Both the position numbers and the translations under genes were made by a program. A DNA stretch of 64,000 nt from Paenarthrobacter sp. JL.01a (GTDB lineage: Bacteria > Actinomycetota > Actinomycetes > Actinomycetales > Micrococcaceae). Shown piece after piece: positions 1 through 9,371 of the stretch. The stretch lies in the NCBI RefSeq assembly GCF_025452095.1, contig NZ_CP104877.1, positions 1,922,001-1,986,000 on the forward strand. Reading direction: 5' to 3'. Position 1 is the stretch's first letter. Every line of letters begins with the position of its first letter. Below the pieces are notes generated by a model that had not been told where the DNA came from, did not search any database, and saw only the letters and a list, made by a program, of their open reading frames with translations.

Positions 1-1
1 T

Positions 2-748
2 CCCGCGATTCTTGGAAGCCCCGCAAGAGTAAGGCAGGCCGTCAACAAGGCTTCCAAGGCAGCTGAGCTATTCCGGGACACGGCGGCTGCCCGCGGCGAC
101 CGTGTCCACACATATTGCGAGCAGTTTGCCTTGCGGGCCCTGGGACGCCCGCACCGCATGCAGGAATGCAGGGAAGAACTCGCCGCCAACGGTGAGCAGG
201 CGTTTGCTGCACGCTTCGATGAATGGTGGGAGCTGTACCGGGTGGAGCCCCTGGCGCCGGAAATCACCGTGTGGAACAATACGGTGGGCTACGCGGGGAC
301 ACTGGACCTCGTCGCAAAAATCAATGGTCGGATCTGCCTTATTGACTACAAAACGAAGGGCACCACGCGGGACGGAACGGTGAAAGCCCTTGATGACAAG
401 GTGGTCATGCAACTCACAGCCGGGATGAAGGCAGAAGAAAGCCTGGTGGATCCCGTCTCGGGTGAGTGGGAACCGTGGAGGTATGGGGAGAACCCCATGC
501 TCCTTGCCGTCGCCATCGGCGAGACGGAAGTGAGGCCGATGCGCGCCAACCCGGAGATCCTCAAGCACCACTGGTGGAAGTTCTGTGCCCTTCGACGGGT
601 GTGGGAAATGTCGGCGGACGTCGCCGCGGCGGGACCAGCGCTGCTTCCTGTCGCGCCGCCAGTGTTCGCTGCCGCAGCACCTGTGTCGGCCGGAAGGGAC
701 GCAGCCATGGCCTCACCCAACGCCATGGCCTCAACTAAACTGGCTTAG
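2..748 (+). CDS. PD-(D/E)XK nuclease-like protein, 5' end outside window
   Basis: The reading frame is open from base 2 to the stop at 748, so the gene enters from the left and at least 248 residues are present. Near the left edge is an R-G-x-x-x-H segment (RGDRVHTYCE). About 75 residues further on are GTLDLVA and IDYKT, giving the D...(D/E)-x-K arrangement of the Cas4/RecB-like exonuclease superfamily. The last ~50 residues are Ala/Pro-rich and probably disordered. I infer a DNA nuclease or a phage-type exonuclease relative. The substrate is unknown, and the missing N-terminus prevents a finer call. A 50-base gap separates it from def. Confidence 0.6.
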   Translation, partial: PAILGSPARVRQAVNKASKAAELFRDTAAARGDRVHTYCEQFALRALGRPHRMQECREELAANGEQAFAARFDEWWELYRVEPLAPEITVWNNTVGYAGTLDLVAKINGRICLIDYKTKGTTRDGTVKALDDKVVMQLTAGMKAEESLVDPVSGEWEPWRYGENPMLLAVAIGETEVRPMRANPEILKHHWWKFCALRRVWEMSADVAAAGPALLPVAPPVFAAAAPVSAGRDAAMASPNAMASTKLA

Positions 749-798
749 GCCCCGCAACACGCGGAGCTTGATTTTACGATCGTGAGGACAGGCAACGC

Positions 799-1371
799 AT
801 GGCAATTTTGAGTATCCGAATCATCGGGGATCCGGTGCTGCGCACCGTGGCCGACCCCGTAACCGACTTCGGTCCGGAGCTCGCCAAGCTGGTCGCCGAC
901 ATGACAGAAACCATGGAGGATGTGGAGGGCGCAGGCCTTGCCGCGCCCCAGGTGGGAGTCAGCCAGCGCGTCTTTACTTACCGCATCGGGGGAGTGGAAG
1001 GCCACATCATCAATCCCGTTCTGGAAAACAGCGAGGATTTCCAACCCGACGAAGTAGAGGGCTGCCTCTCCATCCCCGGTCTCGGTTTCCCCGTGCGCCG
1101 CTACCGCACCACCCGGGCAACCGGGGTGGACCTCAACGGGAACCCCGTCTCCGTCGAAGCCGAAGGCATGTTGGCCCGTTGCTTCCAGCATGAAACAGAT
1201 CACCTTGACGGTGTGCTGTACACCGACAGGCTGGAAGGCGAGGACCGCAAGGCCGCCTTGCGTGCCATCCGCAACGCCAACTACCACGCCATCACGGAAC
1301 AAACCACATCCAAGCGTGCCAACTCCGTCGGATCAAGCTTCGGCGGCGGCAGCTTTGGAGTTCCCGAGTGA
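799..1371 (+). CDS. def: Peptide deformylase
   Basis: This metalloenzyme removes the N-formyl group from nascent proteins. All three family motifs are present in the 190-residue product: GAGLAAPQVG (about residues 44-53), EGCLS (87-91, metal-ligand Cys) and HETDH (131-135, two metal His plus the catalytic Glu). A Ser/Gly-rich tail of about 20 residues follows the core. The ATG at 799 has a GAGGAC-type ribosome site 10-15 bases upstream. The stop overlaps the GTG of fmt, so the gene pair that adds and removes the formyl group is translationally coupled. Confidence 0.97.
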   Translation: MAILSIRIIGDPVLRTVADPVTDFGPELAKLVADMTETMEDVEGAGLAAPQVGVSQRVFTYRIGGVEGHIINPVLENSEDFQPDEVEGCLSIPGLGFPVRRYRTTRATGVDLNGNPVSVEAEGMLARCFQHETDHLDGVLYTDRLEGEDRKAALRAIRNANYHAITEQTTSKRANSVGSSFGGGSFGVPE

Positions 1372-2288
1372 GGGTGCTCTTTGCCGGCACCCCCGCCGTG
1401 GCAGTCCCGTCGTTGGACGCCCTGGTGACCGCCGGTTTCGACGTCGTCGCCGTCCTGACCCGACCCGACGCGCCCCTGGGACGCAAGCGCGTCATGACGC
1501 CATCGCCGGTAGCGGCGTGGGCAGAAGAGTTGGGCATCGACATCATCCGGGCAGCCAAGGTCGACGCCGACACCACCGCACGCATTGCGCACTACGCACC
1601 CGATGTGGCCGCGATAGTGGCCTACGGAGGAATAGTGCCCCGGGCGGCCTTGGACGTTCCCAAGCACGGTTGGGTCAACCTGCACTTCTCCCTGCTTCCG
1701 GCCTGGCGCGGGGCTGCACCAGTCCAACGATCGCTCATGGCCGGCGATGACATCACAGGGGCCGCCACGTTCCAGCTGGAGGAAGGCCTGGATACGGGGC
1801 CCGTTTTCGGAACCCTGACTGAGACCGTCCGGCCGGAAGACACCGCCGGGGATCTGCTGGAGCGGCTTTCGATCAGCGGGGCAGTGCTTCTGAGCCAGAC
1901 GCTTTCCGCCATTGACACCGGGCAAGCCTCGCCCCGGCCCCAAAGCGGCAAAGTGTCGCTCGCACCGAAACTCACCCTTGATGACGGACGCCTGGACTGG
2001 CAAAAGCCCGCGCTGGCGCTGAGCCGGCAGGCCCGCGGCGTCACCCCCGAGCCGGGTGCTTGGACTACCTTGGACGGGCAACGGGTCAAACTGGAGGCAG
2101 TGGCGCTGAGGCCGGAGGTCAAGGACCTTTCACCGGGAACCATCCGCGTGGAGGGCAAATCGGTCCTGGTCGGAACCGGCTCCCATGCAATTGAACTTGG
2201 CCGCATCCAGCCGGCCGGCAAGAAGATGATGTCGTCGGCTGATTGGGCCCGCGGCCTGGCAGCACCTGAGAGAGTGGTATTCGAATGA
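1368..2288 (+). CDS. fmt: Methionyl-tRNA formyltransferase
   Basis: Transfers a formyl group from 10-formyl-tetrahydrofolate to initiator Met-tRNA. The 306-residue product opens with the Rossmann-like VLFAGTPAVAVPSL and carries the hallmark HFSLLPAWRGAAPVQ segment with the catalytic His near residue 106. The C-terminal oligonucleotide-binding domain follows from about residue 205. Translation starts at a GTG inside the def stop (GTGA overlap), and the stop overlaps the rsmB ATG. Length and motifs are normal for the family. Confidence 0.97.
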   Translation: MRVLFAGTPAVAVPSLDALVTAGFDVVAVLTRPDAPLGRKRVMTPSPVAAWAEELGIDIIRAAKVDADTTARIAHYAPDVAAIVAYGGIVPRAALDVPKHGWVNLHFSLLPAWRGAAPVQRSLMAGDDITGAATFQLEEGLDTGPVFGTLTETVRPEDTAGDLLERLSISGAVLLSQTLSAIDTGQASPRPQSGKVSLAPKLTLDDGRLDWQKPALALSRQARGVTPEPGAWTTLDGQRVKLEAVALRPEVKDLSPGTIRVEGKSVLVGTGSHAIELGRIQPAGKKMMSSADWARGLAAPERVVFE

Positions 2289-3835
2289 GTGAGTCCGGCC
2301 GCCGAGGCCCGAACAACAGCGGCAGCCGGGACGGCGGCGGGCAGGGCAACCGAGGGTCGCAGGGCGGAAGCCGCCGCAACGCCCAAGGCAGGGAGCGGAA
2401 CCGGGGACCCCAGCGGGGCTTCACCAACAACGCTCCGTCGCAGCGCACCCGCCGGGCGGACCCGGCCCGTTTGGTCGCTTTCGAGGTGCTCCGCGCTGTC
2501 GCTTCCGAGGACGCCTACGCCAACCTCGTTCTTCCCGCCCGGATCCGGGAGCACCGCCTGGACCGTCGTGATGCCGGGTTCGCCACTGAACTGAGCTATG
2601 GGGCCCTCCGGGGCCAAGGCACCTACGATGCCATCCTGGCCCGATGCGTGGACCGGCCCCTGAACCAACTGGATCCCGCGATCCTCGACGCCCTCCGGAT
2701 CGGCGCGCACCAGCTGTTGTCCATGCGTGTTCCTGCGCATGCTGCCTTGGACCAGACTGTCGGTTTGGCCAGGGCAGTGATCGGGGCCGGCCCGTCAGCC
2801 CTCATTAACGCTGTCCTCCGTAAGGTCACTGCCCACACCCTGGATGAGTGGCTCGACATCCTTCTGGACCAGGAGACGGATGAGACCAAAATCGCCGCCC
2901 TGCGCCATGCCCACCCGGAATGGATTGTTCGTGCCCTGCGGCAATCACTGGTGAACCACGGGCGTCCCAAGAGCGAGATCGACGCCCTGCTGGAAGCCGA
3001 TAATGCCGCCCCCGTTGTGAACCTTGTGGCTTTGCCTGGACTGGGCGACCTCGACGAGGCGTTCGACAACGGTGCCACCCCCGGTGAGCTGGTGGAAGGA
3101 TCGGCCCTCTCCGCCGGGGGTGACCTTGGCCGCTTCGAATCCGTCCGGCGCGGCACCACCCGTGTCCAGGACGTCGGGTCCCAGCTTGTCGCGCGCGCAT
3201 TGGCCGGCGTCGAGTTGGGGGAGCGTCCCTCCCAAGGCGAGAAGTGGCTGGACCTTTGTGCCGGTCCTGGCGGCAAAGCAGCGCTCCTGGCCGCCTTGGC
3301 TCACCGCGATGGCGCAACGCTCCTGGCCAACGAGCCTGCACCACACCGTGCCAAGCTGGTTCAACAGGCGCTCTCGGCTGTCCCGGAAGAGGCCTGGACC
3401 GTCCGTACAGGCGACGGGCGCGAAGTGGGCAACGAGCACCGCGAATCGTTCGACCGCGTCCTCGTGGACGTTCCGTGCAGTGGCCTGGGCGCGCTGCGCA
3501 GGCGGCCCGAGTCGCGCTGGCGGCGTTCGCCCAAGGACATCGGAGACCTCGGGCCACTCCAGCGCGAACTCCTGAATTCCGCGATTGACGCCGTCAAGCC
3601 CGGTGGCGTCGTGGCCTACGTGACGTGTTCACCCCACCCGGCGGAGACCACCGCAGTCGTCAGCGATGTCCTGGGCAAGCGGGCTGACCTCGAACTGCTC
3701 GACTCCGGGCAGGCGCTGGACCATGTCAGCCTCACCGGCAACCTTGGCGCAGGACATGAGCACACTGCCCAGCTGTGGCCGCACATTCACCAAACGGATG
3801 CCATGTTCATGGCCATCATCCGCAAGAAGCCGTAG
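2285..3835 (+). CDS. rsmB: 16S rRNA m5C967 methyltransferase (RsmB/Sun family)
   Basis: SAM-dependent cytosine-C5 rRNA methyltransferase of 516 residues. The first ~55 residues are a Gly/Arg/Asn/Ser-rich basic tail, common in actinobacterial orthologues and probably an RNA-contact extension. A NusB-like helical domain follows, then the methyltransferase domain with the SAM loop [11 protein letters not shown] and both cysteines used by the family: DVPCSGLG (general acid side) and [11 protein letters not shown] (nucleophile). The ATG overlaps the fmt stop. The assignment to position 967 is from family knowledge. Confidence 0.93.
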   Translation: MSESGRRGPNNSGSRDGGGQGNRGSQGGSRRNAQGRERNRGPQRGFTNNAPSQRTRRADPARLVAFEVLRAVASEDAYANLVLPARIREHRLDRRDAGFATELSYGALRGQGTYDAILARCVDRPLNQLDPAILDALRIGAHQLLSMRVPAHAALDQTVGLARAVIGAGPSALINAVLRKVTAHTLDEWLDILLDQETDETKIAALRHAHPEWIVRALRQSLVNHGRPKSEIDALLEADNAAPVVNLVALPGLGDLDEAFDNGATPGELVEGSALSAGGDLGRFESVRRGTTRVQDVGSQLVARALAGVELGERPSQGEKWLDLCAGPGGKAALLAALAHRDGATLLANEPAPHRAKLVQQALSAVPEEAWTVRTGDGREVGNEHRESFDRVLVDVPCSGLGALRRRPESRWRRSPKDIGDLGPLQRELLNSAIDAVKPGGVVAYVTCSPHPAETTAVVSDVLGKRADLELLDSGQALDHVSLTGNLGAGHEHTAQLWPHIHQTDAMFMAIIRKKP

Positions 3836-3847
3836 CTGCACGTTCCG

Positions 3848-3873
3848 GGCCGCAGCGGAACCCCGCTGCGGCC
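3848..3873 (+). terminator. GC-rich hairpin between rsmB and rpe
   Basis: A perfect 11-bp stem (3848-3858 with 3863-3873) has a 4-base loop and begins 12 bases after the rsmB stop. No T-run follows. It could attenuate or terminate the def-fmt-rsmB transcript, or simply stabilise the mRNA end. Confidence 0.45.
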
Positions 3874-3903
3874 ACACCACCAAACCGACCCGAAGGGGCT
3901 GCC

Positions 3904-4578
3904 TTGTCTCAGTGCTTTATCAACCCGAGCATCCTGTCTGCGGACTTCGTCAACCTTGAGGCAGAACTGCAGCGCATCGGCAACGCCGATGCCGTCCACG
4001 TGGATGTCATGGATAACCACTTCGTGCCCAACCTGACGCTCGGTTTGCCGGTAGTACAACGAATTCAGGCGGTCAGCCCGGTTCCGCTTGATGCGCATCT
4101 GATGATTTCCGACGCCGACCGCTGGGCACCTGCCTACGCGGACGCCGGCGTCGCGTCAGTGACGTTCCACGCTGAAGCGGCGATGGCACCGGTCAAGCTG
4201 GCCCGCGAATTGCGCGCGCGGGGATCCAAGGCTGGTATGGCTTTGCGGCCGGCCACGCCGGTGGAGCCGTACCTGGACATGCTCAGCGAACTGGACATGC
4301 TCTTGATCATGACCGTTGAACCCGGCTTCGGCGGCCAATCCTTCCTGGACATCACCTTGCCCAAGATCCGGCGGGCCCGGGCGGCAGTTGAAGGCTCCGG
4401 CATTGGCGTGGCGATCCAGGTCGATGGGGGGATCACGGAGGAAACCATCGTCAGGGCTGCAGAAGCGGGCGCCAACGTCTTCGTAGCGGGCTCGGCGGTC
4501 TATGGCCACGAGGACCCGGCTGCGGCGATCGAGCGCCTGCGTACTGCAGGGCAAGCCGCTGCAGTGGCAAAGGCCTGA
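3904..4578 (+). CDS. rpe: Ribulose-phosphate 3-epimerase
   Basis: Interconverts ribulose-5-P and xylulose-5-P in the pentose phosphate pathway. The frame is open upstream, but the family N-terminus ([10 protein letters not shown]) fixes the start at TTG 3904, with AAGGGG about 8 bases before it, giving 224 residues. The metal and catalytic segments are all visible: [29 protein letters not shown] and QVDGGI. It is a TIM-barrel enzyme. The next locus is the riboflavin operon, which draws on the ribulose-5-P that this enzyme balances. Confidence 0.95.
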   Translation: MSQCFINPSILSADFVNLEAELQRIGNADAVHVDVMDNHFVPNLTLGLPVVQRIQAVSPVPLDAHLMISDADRWAPAYADAGVASVTFHAEAAMAPVKLARELRARGSKAGMALRPATPVEPYLDMLSELDMLLIMTVEPGFGGQSFLDITLPKIRRARAAVEGSGIGVAIQVDGGITEETIVRAAEAGANVFVAGSAVYGHEDPAAAIERLRTAGQAAAVAKA

Positions 4579-4595
4579 GGGTGCCCACTGGATGT

Positions 4596-4632
4596 TACGA
4601 AGATGGCCGGGAATAGCCTGGCCATCTTCGTA
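4596..4632 (+). terminator. Terminator-like hairpin after rpe
   Basis: A perfect 13-bp stem (4596-4608 with 4620-4632, arms TACGAAGATGGCC and its complement) has an 11-base loop and lies 17 bases after the rpe stop. The flanking GTGCC (4581) and GGCAC (4638) can extend the pairing. It separates rpe from the riboflavin riboswitch. Confidence 0.65.
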
Positions 4633-4656
4633 GTTGTGGCACAATAACAACACACA

Positions 4657-4811
4657 TACGTGCTCCGGGGTCGGTGTAAGTCCGAACCGGCGGTCATAGT
4701 CCGCGACCCGCGAGCCACTGATTTCCTGGGTGATCAGGACGCCGGTGGCAGACGGTTGAACCGGTGGAATTCCGGTACCGACAGTTAAAGTCTGGATGGG
4801 AGAAGCACGTA
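4657..4811 (+). promoter_or_regulatory. FMN riboswitch (RFN element)
   Basis: The closing stem P1 is exact: TACGTGCT at 4657-4664 pairs with AGCACGTA at 4804-4811. Inside are the conserved RFN blocks: the GGGGTCGGTGTAAGTCCGAAC type segment at 4667-4687, the CCGGCGGT block at about 4688-4695, the GACCCGCGAG segment near 4705, and the highly conserved 3' block around 4766-4803 containing ATTCCGGTACCGACAGT and GGATGGGAGAAGCAC. It lies 90 bases upstream of the transporter start, so FMN probably controls the whole downstream rib operon by transcription termination or by masking the first ribosome site. Confidence 0.95.
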
Positions 4812-4901
4812 CAGTCATGCCATGGGCGTTCCTTCTGCGACGCCCGGTATTGCGCTGTCGTACACCCCCGGAGTCATCGCGGCTTACTGGGAAGGAACGG
4901 C

Positions 4902-5594
4902 ATGGACTTTCTGCGATGGCTCTTCGAAGCACAGATTCCCGTTGGGGGATCTGCCCTTGTCTTACGCGAAGTGCTTGGAAACATCTTTGGGTTGCTCAGC
5001 GCCCTCGGCGGAATGCGCCGGAAAGTCTGGGCCTGGCCCATCGGCATCGTCGGCAACATCCTCTTGCTGACCGTTTTCCTCGGCAATATATTCGGTGCCG
5101 CCGCGCCCGCCACCCTCTGGGGGCAGGCCGGACGGCAAGTAATGTTCATCGCAGTTGCGGTCTACGGCTGGTACCGGTGGCAGCAAGGCCGTGAAACGAG
5201 CAGCCAGGGCCGTGCAGTGATCCCCGGCTGGGCCTCGAACAAAGTGCGTTTGGCACTGATCGGCGCAATGATCGCCGGGACCGCAGCCCTCACACCCCTG
5301 TTTGACACTTTGGGTTCCTACCCGCCCGTCTGGGCCGACGCCTGGACCTTCATGGGCTCGCTCCTGGCGACCTACGGCATGGCGCGCGGGTGGACCGAAT
5401 TCTGGCTGATCTGGGTCGCGGTGGACATCGTCGGAGTGCCTTTGCTGTTCAGTGCCGGTTACTACGCCAGTGCTGTCATGTACCTCTTCTATGGTTTCTT
5501 TACGCTGGCAGGATTCTTTGTCTGGTGGTGGGCCGAAAAGCGTGAGCGCGGCGCCGTTCAATCTGTTCCCGTTGCCGCAGGAGTTGCGCGATGA
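4902..5594 (+). CDS. ribM: PnuC/RibM-family membrane transporter, probably for riboflavin
   Basis: A 230-residue integral membrane protein of the PnuC superfamily, with about seven hydrophobic spans and the family-like WPIGIVGNILLL and WTEFWLIWVAVDI segments. The frame is open further upstream through the riboswitch, but ATG 4902 has a good GGAAGGA site 6 bases before it. PnuC proper moves nicotinamide riboside. Actinobacterial relatives under an FMN riboswitch (RibM/PnuX) take up riboflavin. Its place as first gene behind the RFN element, overlapping ribD by ATGA, supports riboflavin as substrate. This is inference from context. Confidence 0.82.
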   Translation: MDFLRWLFEAQIPVGGSALVLREVLGNIFGLLSALGGMRRKVWAWPIGIVGNILLLTVFLGNIFGAAAPATLWGQAGRQVMFIAVAVYGWYRWQQGRETSSQGRAVIPGWASNKVRLALIGAMIAGTAALTPLFDTLGSYPPVWADAWTFMGSLLATYGMARGWTEFWLIWVAVDIVGVPLLFSAGYYASAVMYLFYGFFTLAGFFVWWWAEKRERGAVQSVPVAAGVAR

Positions 5595-6727
5595 CGCAGC
5601 AGGGCGCCTTTGCGCCGACTGAAGAGGCAGCGATGGATGCCGCCCTGGCGGCCGCGCTGGCTGGTCCCCGGGGAGCCAACCCGCTGGTCGGAGCTGTCAT
5701 TCTTAGCCCGGAAGGCGAGCAACTGGCCACTGGATACCACCGGGGTGCAGGAACTGCGCATGCGGAGGCCGACGCGATTTCCGAAGCTCGGCGCCAAGGA
5801 CTCGACACCAAAGGCACCACCATGGTGGTCACTCTGGAGCCCTGCAACCACGTGGGCCGGACAGGACCCTGCGCCCAGGCAATCATCGCGGCCGGCATCG
5901 CGAAGGTGATTTACGCCGTCGACGATCCACATGACCCGGCCGCCGGCGGGGCCAGGACCCTGCGCGCGGCGGGCATAGATGTCACGTCCGGACTCGGCTT
6001 CGAAGAATCACTCGAGCTGAACCGGGAATGGTTCGACGCCGTTGCCGCCAAACGCCCCTTCGTCACCTTGCACATAGCCCAGACCCTGGACAGCCGCATC
6101 GCTGCCGTCGACGGCACCAGCCAGTGGATCTCCAGTGCCGAATCGCTGGAAGACAACCACTCACTGCGACGCCTTATCGACGCGATCCTCGTGGGGACCG
6201 GAACAGTCCTCATAGACAACCCGCGGTTGACGGCCCGAACACCGGATGGTGAACTTGCGCAGCGTCAGCCCATCAGGGCCGTCATGGGCCTGAGGAATGT
6301 TCCGGAACAAGCGGCGGTTCGCGGGACGGACGGCCGTTTCCGGCACCTGCCAACCAGGGATCCAGGCGAGGCGCTCGGCATGCTTTTCGATGAAGGTGTC
6401 CGGCACGTGATGGTCGAAGGGGGCTCGAGCATTTTGAGTACTTTCCTTGCCGCCGGGCTGGTGGACGAGCTGATCGTCTATCTGGCGCCGACCTTGCTGG
6501 GGTCAGGGACTCCGGCCCTGAACGACCTCGGCATAGGCACACTCGCCGATGCCCAGCATTGGGAATGGGACGCAGCCTCCGGGGGATCGGTCCGCACTCT
6601 GGGCAATGACCTTCGGCTGCATCTTCGCCCCGCCGGACGCACTTCCAACACACCACAGAATTCGATTCCGCAGACGCGTGTGGCCTCACACAGTGAAGCT
6701 GCGGAATATGTCACAGGAGGACACTGA
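5591..6727 (+). CDS. ribD: Bifunctional pyrimidine deaminase/reductase
   Basis: Catalyses the second and third committed steps of riboflavin synthesis. The N-terminal cytidine-deaminase-like domain has the zinc site HAE (residues 57-59) and PCNHVGRTGPC (Cys 85 and 94). The C-terminal reductase domain starts near residue 155 with the LDSRIAAVDGTSQWIS segment and has an MVEGGSSIL NADPH-site motif. The 378-residue length is typical, with a short polar tail after about 345. It overlaps both neighbours by stop-start fusion. Confidence 0.96.
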   Translation: MTQQGAFAPTEEAAMDAALAAALAGPRGANPLVGAVILSPEGEQLATGYHRGAGTAHAEADAISEARRQGLDTKGTTMVVTLEPCNHVGRTGPCAQAIIAAGIAKVIYAVDDPHDPAAGGARTLRAAGIDVTSGLGFEESLELNREWFDAVAAKRPFVTLHIAQTLDSRIAAVDGTSQWISSAESLEDNHSLRRLIDAILVGTGTVLIDNPRLTARTPDGELAQRQPIRAVMGLRNVPEQAAVRGTDGRFRHLPTRDPGEALGMLFDEGVRHVMVEGGSSILSTFLAAGLVDELIVYLAPTLLGSGTPALNDLGIGTLADAQHWEWDAASGGSVRTLGNDLRLHLRPAGRTSNTPQNSIPQTRVASHSEAAEYVTGGH

Positions 6728-7353
6728 TGTTTACCGGAATCGTTGCAGAACAAGGCACAGTCCTTGGCATTGAGCACGACGGCGATGCCAGCGCGACCTT
6801 GCGGTTGAAGGCACCCACCACCTCGGGTGACCTGCCCTTGGGCGGCTCCATTGCCGTCAACGGGGTCTGCCTCACGGCCACCGGCATCGATGGCCAGGAG
6901 TTCAGCGTGGACGTCATGGGCGAAACCCTGGTCCGCACCACGATCGGGGAGTTGGCGGCGGGGGACACCGTGAACCTCGAACGCTGTGTTCCTGCTGGCG
7001 GTCGGCTGGACGGCCACGTCGTCCAGGGGCACGTGGATGGCGTAGGAGAACTCCTCGAACGCGAAGCGTTGGGCAACTGGGACCGCCTGCGGTTCGGCGT
7101 ACCGGCCCCGCTGGCTCGGTACATCGCCGAGAAGGGATCGATCGCCGTCGACGGTGTTTCGCTGACCGTGACGGCCGTCAGCGCGGCGTCCGAAGCGGAA
7201 CCGTGGTTCGAGGTCGGCCTTATTCCCACCACACTGGAAGAGACCGGACTGGGGGCGAAGGCAGTAGGTGGCCGCGTCAACCTGGAAGTGGATGTCCTGG
7301 CGAAATACACCGAGCGCCTTTTGTCGTTCGCTCCGCAGCATGGAGGCAACTGA
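6727..7353 (+). CDS. ribE: Riboflavin synthase, alpha subunit
   Basis: Dismutates two 6,7-dimethyl-8-ribityllumazine molecules to riboflavin. The 208-residue product has the duplicated lumazine-binding fold: [10 protein letters not shown] at the start and [14 protein letters not shown] at the start of the second repeat near residue 98. Conserved INGVCLT-like (VNGVCLTAT) and VDGVSLTV segments occur once in each half. It starts at an ATG overlapping the ribD stop and its own stop overlaps the ribB ATG. Confidence 0.96.
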   Translation: MFTGIVAEQGTVLGIEHDGDASATLRLKAPTTSGDLPLGGSIAVNGVCLTATGIDGQEFSVDVMGETLVRTTIGELAAGDTVNLERCVPAGGRLDGHVVQGHVDGVGELLEREALGNWDRLRFGVPAPLARYIAEKGSIAVDGVSLTVTAVSAASEAEPWFEVGLIPTTLEETGLGAKAVGGRVNLEVDVLAKYTERLLSFAPQHGGN

Positions 7354-8042
7354 TGAGCGCGCCCACCAAGCCGCAGCCAGCTACGGCACAGCGTCCCGGC
7401 CTTGATCCCGTGGAATCAGCCATCGCCGCGATGGCAGCCGGTAAGGCCGTGATCGTGGTAGACAACGAGGACAGGGAAAACGAAGGCGACATCATTTTTG
7501 CCGCCGAACACGCCACTCCCGCCCTGATGGGTTGGACCATCCGGTATTCCTCCGGCGTCATCTGCGTCCCTTTGGAAGGGGAGAGGGCTGATGCCCTGAT
7601 TCTGCCTCCCATGGTCGAAATAAACCAAGATGCTAAGGGTACTGCCTATACTGTTTCCTGTGACGCTGCGATAGGAGTCAGCACGGGAATTTCCGCCACG
7701 GACCGGGCCTTGACGGCTCGAATCCTGGCAGATCCCGCCAGTACTCCGGCGTCACTCACCCGTCCTGGGCATATTTTTCCGCTGCGGGCCGTTAAGGGGG
7801 GAGTGCGAGAACGTCCGGGACACACGGAAGCTGCCGTGGACTTGTGTCGCCTGGCCGGGCTCGCCCCGGTGGGTGTTATCGCAGAGTTGGTACATGACGA
7901 CGGTGAAATGATGCGCTTGGACAGCCTGCGCGGGTTCGCCGCCGAACATGGATGCCCCCTCATCTCCATCGAGGACCTGGTGTCTTATGTTGAGGCGGTG
8001 GATTCCCAGGGAGCGCATCGGGTAGACGAGGAGAAGCGATGA
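7353..8042 (+). CDS. ribB: 3,4-dihydroxy-2-butanone-4-phosphate synthase
   Basis: Makes the four-carbon precursor of lumazine from ribulose-5-P. The start is ATG 7353, overlapping the ribE stop; the frame is open further upstream but lacks family sequence there. The 229-residue product holds the acidic metal loop [10 protein letters not shown], the RPGHIFPL segment, GHTEAAVDL and the end of the domain. Many actinobacteria have this domain fused to RibA. Here it ends with its own stop, overlapping the ribA ATG, and every catalytic motif is intact. Confidence 0.95.
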   Translation: MSAPTKPQPATAQRPGLDPVESAIAAMAAGKAVIVVDNEDRENEGDIIFAAEHATPALMGWTIRYSSGVICVPLEGERADALILPPMVEINQDAKGTAYTVSCDAAIGVSTGISATDRALTARILADPASTPASLTRPGHIFPLRAVKGGVRERPGHTEAAVDLCRLAGLAPVGVIAELVHDDGEMMRLDSLRGFAAEHGCPLISIEDLVSYVEAVDSQGAHRVDEEKR

Positions 8043-8746
8043 CCGCATCGACAGCACACAGCAGTGAGCACACGGACTCCGGGCCGCACCCGGTGAGCGG
8101 TGGACCCATCGTCCAGCTGCCCACGGCCTATGGCGATTTCGTGGCGCAGGCGTGGACGGACCATGTCACGGGAGTTGAACATCTCGCTGTCAGTTCACCC
8201 AACGCGCCCAAGGGAGGCCAGGCTCCTCTGGTCCGCCTGCACTCGGAATGCCTCACGGGCGATGTCTTCGGTTCCTACCGCTGCGATTGCGGTGAGCAGC
8301 TTGCCTTCGCGCTGGAACTCATCCACAAGGAAGGCGGGACGCTGCTTTACCTGCGGGGACAGGAAGGCCGCGGGATCGGCCTGGCCAACAAGATCAAGGC
8401 CTACGCGCTGCAGGAAGCCGGGTTCGATACCGTTGAGGCCAATGAACAACTGGGCCTGCCGGTCGACGCGCGCTCCTATGACGCGGCCGGGCAGATCCTT
8501 TCCGAGATGGGGCTCCACGAAGTCCGTTTGTTGAGCAACAACCCGGACAAGCAGCACCGTCTTGCCAAGGCAGGGGTGACTGTCGTGGAGATGGTGCCCA
8601 CCGAGGTGCCGTCCCGGGAGCAGAACCTCCGGTACCTGCAGACCAAGAAGGACCGGATGGACCACCTGCTGACCCTCGAAGTCGAGCCGGTCAGCAACGG
8701 CAAGAAACCAGCTTCACCCAAGATTTTCAACAGCAACCAAGACTGA
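8039..8746 (+). CDS. ribA: GTP cyclohydrolase II
   Basis: Opens the imidazole ring of GTP, the first purine-side step of riboflavin synthesis. The 235-residue product has a ~25-residue polar N-terminal segment, then the domain with the zinc cysteines in [15 protein letters not shown] (C-x10-C-x-C), the catalytic segment [12 protein letters not shown], and NNPDK. It is a stand-alone polypeptide, translationally coupled to ribB (ATGA) rather than fused to it. Confidence 0.95.
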   Translation: MTASTAHSSEHTDSGPHPVSGGPIVQLPTAYGDFVAQAWTDHVTGVEHLAVSSPNAPKGGQAPLVRLHSECLTGDVFGSYRCDCGEQLAFALELIHKEGGTLLYLRGQEGRGIGLANKIKAYALQEAGFDTVEANEQLGLPVDARSYDAAGQILSEMGLHEVRLLSNNPDKQHRLAKAGVTVVEMVPTEVPSREQNLRYLQTKKDRMDHLLTLEVEPVSNGKKPASPKIFNSNQD

Positions 8747-8764
8747 ACGGATCCACAGCACACC

Positions 8765-9250
8765 ATGAGCGGACACGGCGCGCCCACTATTGACCTCACT
8801 ACCCTCAACCCCGAGGAGACCTCGCAGCTCAAGCTCGCCATCGTGGCGGCAAGCTGGCACACCCAGATCATGGACGGCCTGGTGGACGGTGCCCTGCGTG
8901 CAGCCAAGGAAGCGGGCATCACGGAACCCACGCTGTTGCGGGTTCCGGGCAGCTTCGAACTCCCGGTCGCCGCTGCCAGGCTGGCACCGCACTTTGATGC
9001 CGTCGTGGCCCTGGGCGTCGTTATCCGCGGCGGAACCCCGCACTTTGACTACGTCTGCCAGGCCGCGACGTCGGGACTTACCGATGTCAGTGTCCGCACC
9101 GGCGTGCCGGTGGGCTTCGGCGTACTCACCTGCGACACCGAACAGCAGGGCCTGGACCGGGCCGGCCTTCCCGGATCCCAGGAAGACAAAGGCCACGAGG
9201 CAGTCACAGCCGCCTTGGCCACTGCCGTGACGCTCAAGCACTTCAGCTAA
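8765..9250 (+). CDS. ribH: 6,7-dimethyl-8-ribityllumazine synthase
   Basis: Condenses the RibB and RibD products into lumazine. At 161 residues it matches the family. Visible motifs are [46 protein letters not shown] (containing the catalytic-region His) and [10 protein letters not shown]. It is the last gene of the riboswitch-controlled operon, 18 bases after ribA, and is followed by a strong hairpin. Confidence 0.96.
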   Translation: MSGHGAPTIDLTTLNPEETSQLKLAIVAASWHTQIMDGLVDGALRAAKEAGITEPTLLRVPGSFELPVAAARLAPHFDAVVALGVVIRGGTPHFDYVCQAATSGLTDVSVRTGVPVGFGVLTCDTEQQGLDRAGLPGSQEDKGHEAVTAALATAVTLKHFS

Positions 9251-9276
9251 GGGTTCACTGCTTCAGCTAAGCGTGT

Positions 9277-9318
9277 ACGAAGGGGATGTGGGTGTGTGTT
9301 CACTCACATCCCCTTCGT
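9277..9318 (+). terminator. Terminator hairpin of the rib operon
   Basis: A perfect 14-bp stem (9277-9290 with 9305-9318; arm ACGAAGGGGATGTG) lies 26 bases after ribH. The T-run is weak. Just before it an 11-base direct repeat, CTTCAGCTAAG, occurs at 9241 and 9261; the first copy contains the ribH stop. Confidence 0.7.
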
Positions 9319-9358
9319 CATGCAACGCCCCAACGAGCGGCGTCGGCCCAGGAGCAAG

Positions 9359-9364
9359 TAGTCT
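9359..9364 (+). promoter_or_regulatory. -10 element of a probable leaderless hisE transcript
   Basis: TAGTCT at 9359-9364 stands exactly 7 bases before the GTG start of hisE at 9372. This is the TAnnnT-N7-start spacing of leaderless actinobacterial mRNAs. The nearby GGAGGG is too close (1 base) to act as a normal ribosome site. Confidence 0.45.
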
Positions 9365-9371
9365 GGAGGGC

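Noticed and set aside
9241..9271. The 11-base direct repeat CTTCAGCTAAG as a regulatory site
   Set aside because: One copy is the ribH 3' end including its stop. The simplest explanation is a small local duplication.
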